64,000 nt of DNA, taken from the NCBI GenBank assembly GCA_903928015.1, contig CAIYPF010000048.1, positions 1-64,000 on the forward strand, written 5' to 3'. This stretch comes from an uncultured Gammaproteobacteria bacterium. GTDB taxonomy: Bacteria > Pseudomonadota > Gammaproteobacteria > Pseudomonadales > UBA5518. The position numbers were made by a program, and so were the translations under genes. Below, in pieces: positions 60,391 to 64,000 of the stretch. Under the pieces are notes generated by a model. It made no database searches and was not told where the DNA came from. It saw only the letters and a program-made list of their open reading frames with translations. Each line of letters begins with the position of its first letter. Positions within the stretch are counted from its first letter, which is position 1.

Positions 60391-61745
60391 GCGGCGTTCC
60401 CGAGGCTACAGTCCACCCCTTCCTGCATGGCGAGTTCGCTCCCGTGCGGGAGGAAATCACAGCCTTCGATCTGCGCGTCACCGGAGAGATCCCGCGCCAA
60501 CTGATCGGGCGCTTCCTGCGCAACGGCCCAAATCCCGTCGGGGCGGTGAACGAAGCCACACACCACTGGTTCCTCGGCAACGGCATGGTTCACGGCATAC
60601 GCCTGCGTGAGGGCCGCGCCGAGTGGTACCGCAACCGTTATGTGCGCACGCCGGATGTGACCGATGTGCTGGGCGAGCCACGCTGCCCCAACCCCTGGCC
60701 TGCGGGGCACGGGGTGTTCTCGGCCAACACCCACGTGATGACGCACGCGGGCAGGACGCTTGCGCTGGTGGAGGGCGGCAGCCCGCCGGTGGAGCTCTCT
60801 TTCGAGCTCGATACCGTTAGCGTCGGGGATTTCAGCGGCAGCTTGCCGGGGCCTTTCAGCGCGCACCCCAAACGCGATCCCGCCACCGGCGAACTGCATG
60901 CGATGGGCTATTTCTGGGCCTGGGGCAACCGCGTCCAGTACCTGGTGGTGGGCGTGGATGGCCGCGTGCGGCGCACCGTTGATATCCCGCTGCCGGGCAG
61001 CCCGATGATCCATGACATGGCGATCACCGCGCGCTATGCGCTGGTCTTCGACCAGCCTTGCCTGTTCAACGAGGCCGCGGCGCTTGCCGGAGCGCCCTTG
61101 CCCTACCGCTGGGATCCGGATTACACGCCGCGGGTGGGGCTGCTGCCACGGGAGGGCGCGGCCGAAGACATCATCTGGATAGAGACTGCATCGTGCTACG
61201 TCTTCCATCCGATGAATGCTTTCGATGCGGCAGATGGCACGGTGCAGGTCGACGTGGTGCGACATCCGCGCATGTTCGCCACCGAGCAGCGTGGCCCCAT
61301 GGAGGGTCGCCCGGTGCTGGAGCGATGGACGCTGGACCCCGCGCGGCGCAGCTTCCACGCCACGCGCCTCGACGAGCGCCCCGTGGAGTTTCCGCGCATC
61401 GACGAGCGGCTCACGGGCCTGCCGTATCGCTACGGCTATGCCTCAATGCCGGGGCGCGGTTTCGCGCAGCGCGCGATCGTGCGTTACGACATGCACACCG
61501 GCTCCAGCACACTGCGTGACGAAGGAGACGGCAAGGGATTCGGCGAGCCCGTGTTCGTGCCGCGCCACCCGGGTGCGGCAGAGGACGAGGGCTGGATCAT
61601 GGCGCTGCGGCTGGACCGCAGCACCAACCGCAGCGATCTCGTGATTCTCGATGCCGCAGACATCGCGAGCGAGCCCGTTGCAACGGTGCATCTGCCTGCG
61701 CGGGTGCCTGCTGGCTTCCATGGCAGTTGGTGTCCGGATGACTGA
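60387..61745 (+). CDS. Carotenoid cleavage oxygenase family protein
   Basis: A 452-residue beta-propeller non-haem iron oxygenase (RPE65/carotenoid oxygenase family). The four iron ligands are present: H160 (FSAHPKRD), H209 (MIHDMAIT), H274 (VFHPMNAFD) and H445 (GFHGSWCPD). The N-terminus (RQLIGRFLRNGPNPVGAVNE) is the usual family start. Members cleave carotenoids, apocarotenals or stilbenes such as lignostilbene. No carotenoid genes are in the window, so an aromatic or stilbenoid substrate is as likely. Start ATG 60387 overlaps the YkgJ stop; a longer open frame from 60234 overlaps YkgJ and lacks a ribosome site. Confidence 0.93.
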   Translation: MSGVPEATVHPFLHGEFAPVREEITAFDLRVTGEIPRQLIGRFLRNGPNPVGAVNEATHHWFLGNGMVHGIRLREGRAEWYRNRYVRTPDVTDVLGEPRCPNPWPAGHGVFSANTHVMTHAGRTLALVEGGSPPVELSFELDTVSVGDFSGSLPGPFSAHPKRDPATGELHAMGYFWAWGNRVQYLVVGVDGRVRRTVDIPLPGSPMIHDMAITARYALVFDQPCLFNEAAALAGAPLPYRWDPDYTPRVGLLPREGAAEDIIWIETASCYVFHPMNAFDAADGTVQVDVVRHPRMFATEQRGPMEGRPVLERWTLDPARRSFHATRLDERPVEFPRIDERLTGLPYRYGYASMPGRGFAQRAIVRYDMHTGSSTLRDEGDGKGFGEPVFVPRHPGAAEDEGWIMALRLDRSTNRSDLVILDAADIASEPVATVHLPARVPAGFHGSWCPDD

Positions 61746-61841
61746 TTCGAAAGCCGGATCGCGCATCGTCGTGACTGCTGATCTATGATCGGGCCGCTGC
61801 CTCACCGCAACTCGCCGCATACCTGCAAGGAGAACATTCCC

Positions 61842-62306
61842 ATGCGCATGATCCGCCCCATCGCCGGTCTCGCTCTCGCCACGCTCGTGCTGGCGGCCCC
61901 CGTGGCTTTCGCCAAACCCGGCGATGGCTACATCTGGGAGTACAGCAGCACCATGGACATGTCGGGCATGAAGATGCCGATGCCGGCCGTGCAGCGCTGC
62001 CAGCCGACCGACAAACCCGAGAAGACCCCGCCCATGGAGGGCAAGTGCACGGTGAGCAACGTGCAGACCAATGGCAACACCACCAGCTTCGAGATGTCCT
62101 GCCCGCCGCCCGACGAGATGAAAGGCAAGGGCACGTCCACCATCACCGAAACGACGATGGATGCCGAGTGGACCTACAGCTCCGCCGATGGCGAGATGGG
62201 GATGACCATGCACGGCGAGCGCAAGGCTCCCTGCGATACCACCGCTCCGCAGCCGGGCATGCCTGCCATGCCCGGAATGCCCCCCGGCATGGCGCCCCCG
62301 CGCTGA
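61842..62306 (+). CDS. DUF3617-like periplasmic protein
   Basis: A 154-residue exported protein. The signal peptide runs to about residue 25 (LAAPVAFAKP). After it comes GDGYIWEYSSTMDMSGMKMP, a layout typical of DUF3617 (small periplasmic proteins that begin 'G-W-x-Y-x'). Two cysteines (QRCQ and GKCTV) and another pair later (MSCPP, APCDT) suggest disulfides. The C-terminus is Pro/Met/Gly-rich (PGMPAMPGMPPGMAPP). The ATG at 61842 has an AAGGAGA site. Function is unknown. It is convergent with sdaA across a bidirectional terminator. Confidence 0.7.
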   Translation: MRMIRPIAGLALATLVLAAPVAFAKPGDGYIWEYSSTMDMSGMKMPMPAVQRCQPTDKPEKTPPMEGKCTVSNVQTNGNTTSFEMSCPPPDEMKGKGTSTITETTMDAEWTYSSADGEMGMTMHGERKAPCDTTAPQPGMPAMPGMPPGMAPPR

Positions 62307-62312
62307 TGCCCT

Positions 62313-62343
62313 GGGCGCCCGGAGTGCAATCCGGGCGCCCTTT
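62313..62343. terminator. Hairpin terminator between convergent genes
   Basis: GGGCGCCCGGA (62313-62323) pairs perfectly with TCCGGGCGCCC (62330-62340) around the loop GTGCAA, and TTT follows. It lies 7 bases after the DUF3617 stop and abuts the sdaA stop, so it can serve both converging transcripts. Confidence 0.65.
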
Positions 62344-63734
62344 CAGCACTCGACGATATTGACCGCGAGGCCGCCGCGCGCGGTCTCCTTGTACTTGCTC
62401 ATCATGTCCGCACCGGTTTCGCGCATGGTCTTGATGACCTTGTCGAGACTCACGTAGTGCGTGCCGTCGCCGCGCAGCGCCATGCGCGCGGCGTTGATGG
62501 CCTTCACCGAGGCGATGGCGTTTCTTTCGATGCAGGGAATCTGCACCAGCCCGCCGACCGGATCGCAGGTGAGGCCCAAGTGGTGTTCCATGCCGATTTC
62601 CGCCGCGTTCTCCACCTGCTCGGGCGTGCCGCCGAGCACGGCGCACAGCGCTCCTGCGGCCATCGAGCAGGCCACGCCCACCTCGCCCTGGCAGCCCACT
62701 TCCGCGCCCGAGATAGAGGCGTTCTCCTTGTACAGGATGCCGATTGCGCCCGCGGTGAGCAGGAAGTCCACGATGCCCGCATCGCTCGCACCCGGCACGA
62801 AGCGGCTGTAGTAGTGCAGCACTGCCGGCACGATGCCCGCCGCGCCGTTGGTGGGAGCAGTGACCACGCGCCCGCCGGCGGCGTTTTCCTCGTTCACGGC
62901 GAGGGCGTAGAGATTCACCCAGTCGAGCACCTGCAGCGGGTCGCGCAGCGCGGCCTCGGGGTTCGAGGTGAGTGCCTTCAGAAGGCCGGGTGCGCGGCGC
63001 TTCACCTTGTAGCCGCCGGGCAGCACGCCCTCCACGCTGCAGCCACGCCGCACGCAGGCCTGCATCACGTCCCAGATGCGCATGAGGCCCGTGTCGATGT
63101 CGGCGTCGCTGCGCCAGTGGCGCTCGTTCACGCGCATCACACCGGCGATGCCCCCTGACTGTTCGCGCGCCATGCGCAGCAGTTCGTTGCCACTGTGAAA
63201 GGGCAGGGGCAGTGCGGTGATGTCGGGTGCGATGCGCTTGTGTTTGGCGCCGTCTGCCGCGAGTTCCTCGCTCACCACGAAGCCGCCGCCCACGGAGTAA
63301 TAGGCGCGCTCGGTGAAGATCAACCCTGCTGCGTCGAAGGCGCGCAGCTTCATGCCGTTGGGGTGGAAGGGCAGGGTGTCCTTGCGGTTGAAGAGAAGAT
63401 CGGTCTTCTCGTCGAAGCGGACGCGGTGCAGGCCTGCGGCGAGCAAGCTGCCCTCGCTGCGGATGGCGGCAAGTTGTGCGTCGATGGTGTCGACGTCCAC
63501 GGTGTCGGGTTCGTGCCCGGAGAGCCCGAGCAACACGGCCTTGTCGCTGCCGTGTCCCTTGCCCGTGGCGCCCAGGGAGCCGAAAAGCTCGCACTGGATG
63601 CGGCTGGTCTGCGCAAGCTGGGCCTCGGATTCCAGACGTGTTACGAAGAGCCGTGCCGCACGCATCGGGCCCACGGTATGCGAACTGCTTGGGCCGATGC
63701 CGATCTTGAAGAGGTCGAAGACGGAGATGGCCAC
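62343..63734 (-). CDS. sdaA: L-serine ammonia-lyase (L-serine dehydratase)
   Basis: A 463-residue single-chain iron-sulfur L-serine deaminase, making pyruvate and ammonia. The N-terminal domain has [20 protein letters not shown]; the C-terminal catalytic domain has the iron-sulfur cysteines in [15 protein letters not shown] and [16 protein letters not shown]. The length and order match E. coli SdaA (454). The start is GTG at 63734, with AAGGAG 6 bases upstream; no ATG fits. It is the last complete gene. Upstream lies a 266-base region with REP-like repeats to the window edge. In the serine/glycine route it would connect with the GcvT-fold gene's one-carbon metabolism, which is only a weak link. 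Confidence 0.95.
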   Translation of the reverse strand: MAISVFDLFKIGIGPSSSHTVGPMRAARLFVTRLESEAQLAQTSRIQCELFGSLGATGKGHGSDKAVLLGLSGHEPDTVDVDTIDAQLAAIRSEGSLLAAGLHRVRFDEKTDLLFNRKDTLPFHPNGMKLRAFDAAGLIFTERAYYSVGGGFVVSEELAADGAKHKRIAPDITALPLPFHSGNELLRMAREQSGGIAGVMRVNERHWRSDADIDTGLMRIWDVMQACVRRGCSVEGVLPGGYKVKRRAPGLLKALTSNPEAALRDPLQVLDWVNLYALAVNEENAAGGRVVTAPTNGAAGIVPAVLHYYSRFVPGASDAGIVDFLLTAGAIGILYKENASISGAEVGCQGEVGVACSMAAGALCAVLGGTPEQVENAAEIGMEHHLGLTCDPVGGLVQIPCIERNAIASVKAINAARMALRGDGTHYVSLDKVIKTMRETGADMMSKYKETARGGLAVNIVEC

Positions 63735-63877
63735 GTGAGACTCCTTTCGTGCGCAGTCGATGCCTGCAGATAGTGCAGTAGCGCGTGTGTCGGCGGGGAG
63801 AGCTTGTGTCGGGCAATCCTGCCGCATCCGTCCGATGTCGCGGCGGCAAAAGTGGTTGCGAGGCCGATTGCCGGGTA

Positions 63878-63984
63878 GGGGGCGTGGCCCCCTCCTGCAT
63901 CAGTTGTCACACTGTGTCTGCATCTCGGCAGGCGCGGGCCATGTCCGGCACCTCTCCCTGCAGGAGCGGGCCACGCCCGCGACA
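63878..63984. repeat. REP-like facing pair upstream of sdaA
   Basis: A direct variant copy (63878-63900, core GGGGGCGTGGCCCCCTCC) and an inverted copy (63959-63984, read as GGAGCGGGCCACGCCCGC) are 58 bases apart, with a partial third core near 63931-63943 (GGCGCGGGCCATG). They belong to the same family as the repeats at 2657-2745 and 24028-24102. No gene is seen between 63735 and 64000. Confidence 0.7.
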
Positions 63985-64000
63985 ACAGCCTGTGATACCC

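Overview
This is a GC-rich chromosomal window with tightly packed genes, no rRNA, tRNA, CRISPR array or insertion sequence that I can see. The presence of mnmC (fused two-domain form), hrpA, dusA, mlaA, sdaA and a TonB receptor, together with many fatty-acid, CoA-ester and xenobiotic-type enzymes (SnoaL-like proteins, amidohydrolase-2 paralogues, LLM flavin enzyme, carotenoid oxygenase, MaoC hydratase), points to a free-living aerobic gammaproteobacterium with a broad catabolic repertoire. The lineage is inferred from gene content only.

Layout. 1-13 kb: housekeeping and stress genes (partial nitronate monooxygenase, transaldolase, secreted PASTA-like protein, DNA polymerase IV, macro-domain protein, OsmC, a pair of YeeE/YedE half-transporters, DsbA-like isomerase, PreP-type M16 protease, glutaminyl cyclase, MnmC). 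13-25 kb: cardiolipin synthase, MaoC hydratase divergent from an acyl-CoA ligase, HrpA helicase, a small zinc-finger protein, methyltransferase, alpha/beta hydrolase, MlaA and DusA. 25-35 kb: a catabolic locus (thioesterase, MarR, fused flavin monooxygenase/OYE of the 2-aminobenzoyl-CoA type, second OYE, IorA/IorB-like 2-oxoacid:ferredoxin oxidoreductase, isatin-hydrolase-like cyclase). 35-41.4 kb: S8 protease, then a five-gene operon SDR, amidohydrolase, aldo/keto reductase, amidohydrolase, VOC. 41.6-48.8 kb: OpgC, TonB receptor, SnoaL, LLM enzyme, epimerase, methyltransferase. 48.8-58 kb: operon MCD, quinone-oxidoreductase-like, carboxylesterase, BCCT transporter, divergent from ALDH, DmdA-like GcvT-fold protein, LysR. 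58-64 kb: methyltransferase with regulatory domain, YkgJ plus carotenoid oxygenase, DUF3617, L-serine ammonia-lyase.

The most interesting proposal is the 25-35 kb locus. Read as chemistry, a cyclase-fold hydrolase would open isatin to isatinate (2-aminophenylglyoxylate), an aryl-2-oxoacid; the IorAB-type enzyme would decarboxylate it oxidatively straight to 2-aminobenzoyl-CoA without a CoA ligase; and the fused monooxygenase/reductase would dearomatise that thioester. A MarR gene is divergent from the monooxygenase, with two near-identical palindromes between them. No ring dioxygenase for indole or indole-3-acetate lies in the window, so the upstream part is unproven.

A second theme is a short dispersed palindromic repeat (core GCGGGCATGGCCCGCTCC) found as facing pairs at three gene ends; one copy supplies the stop codon of dusA.
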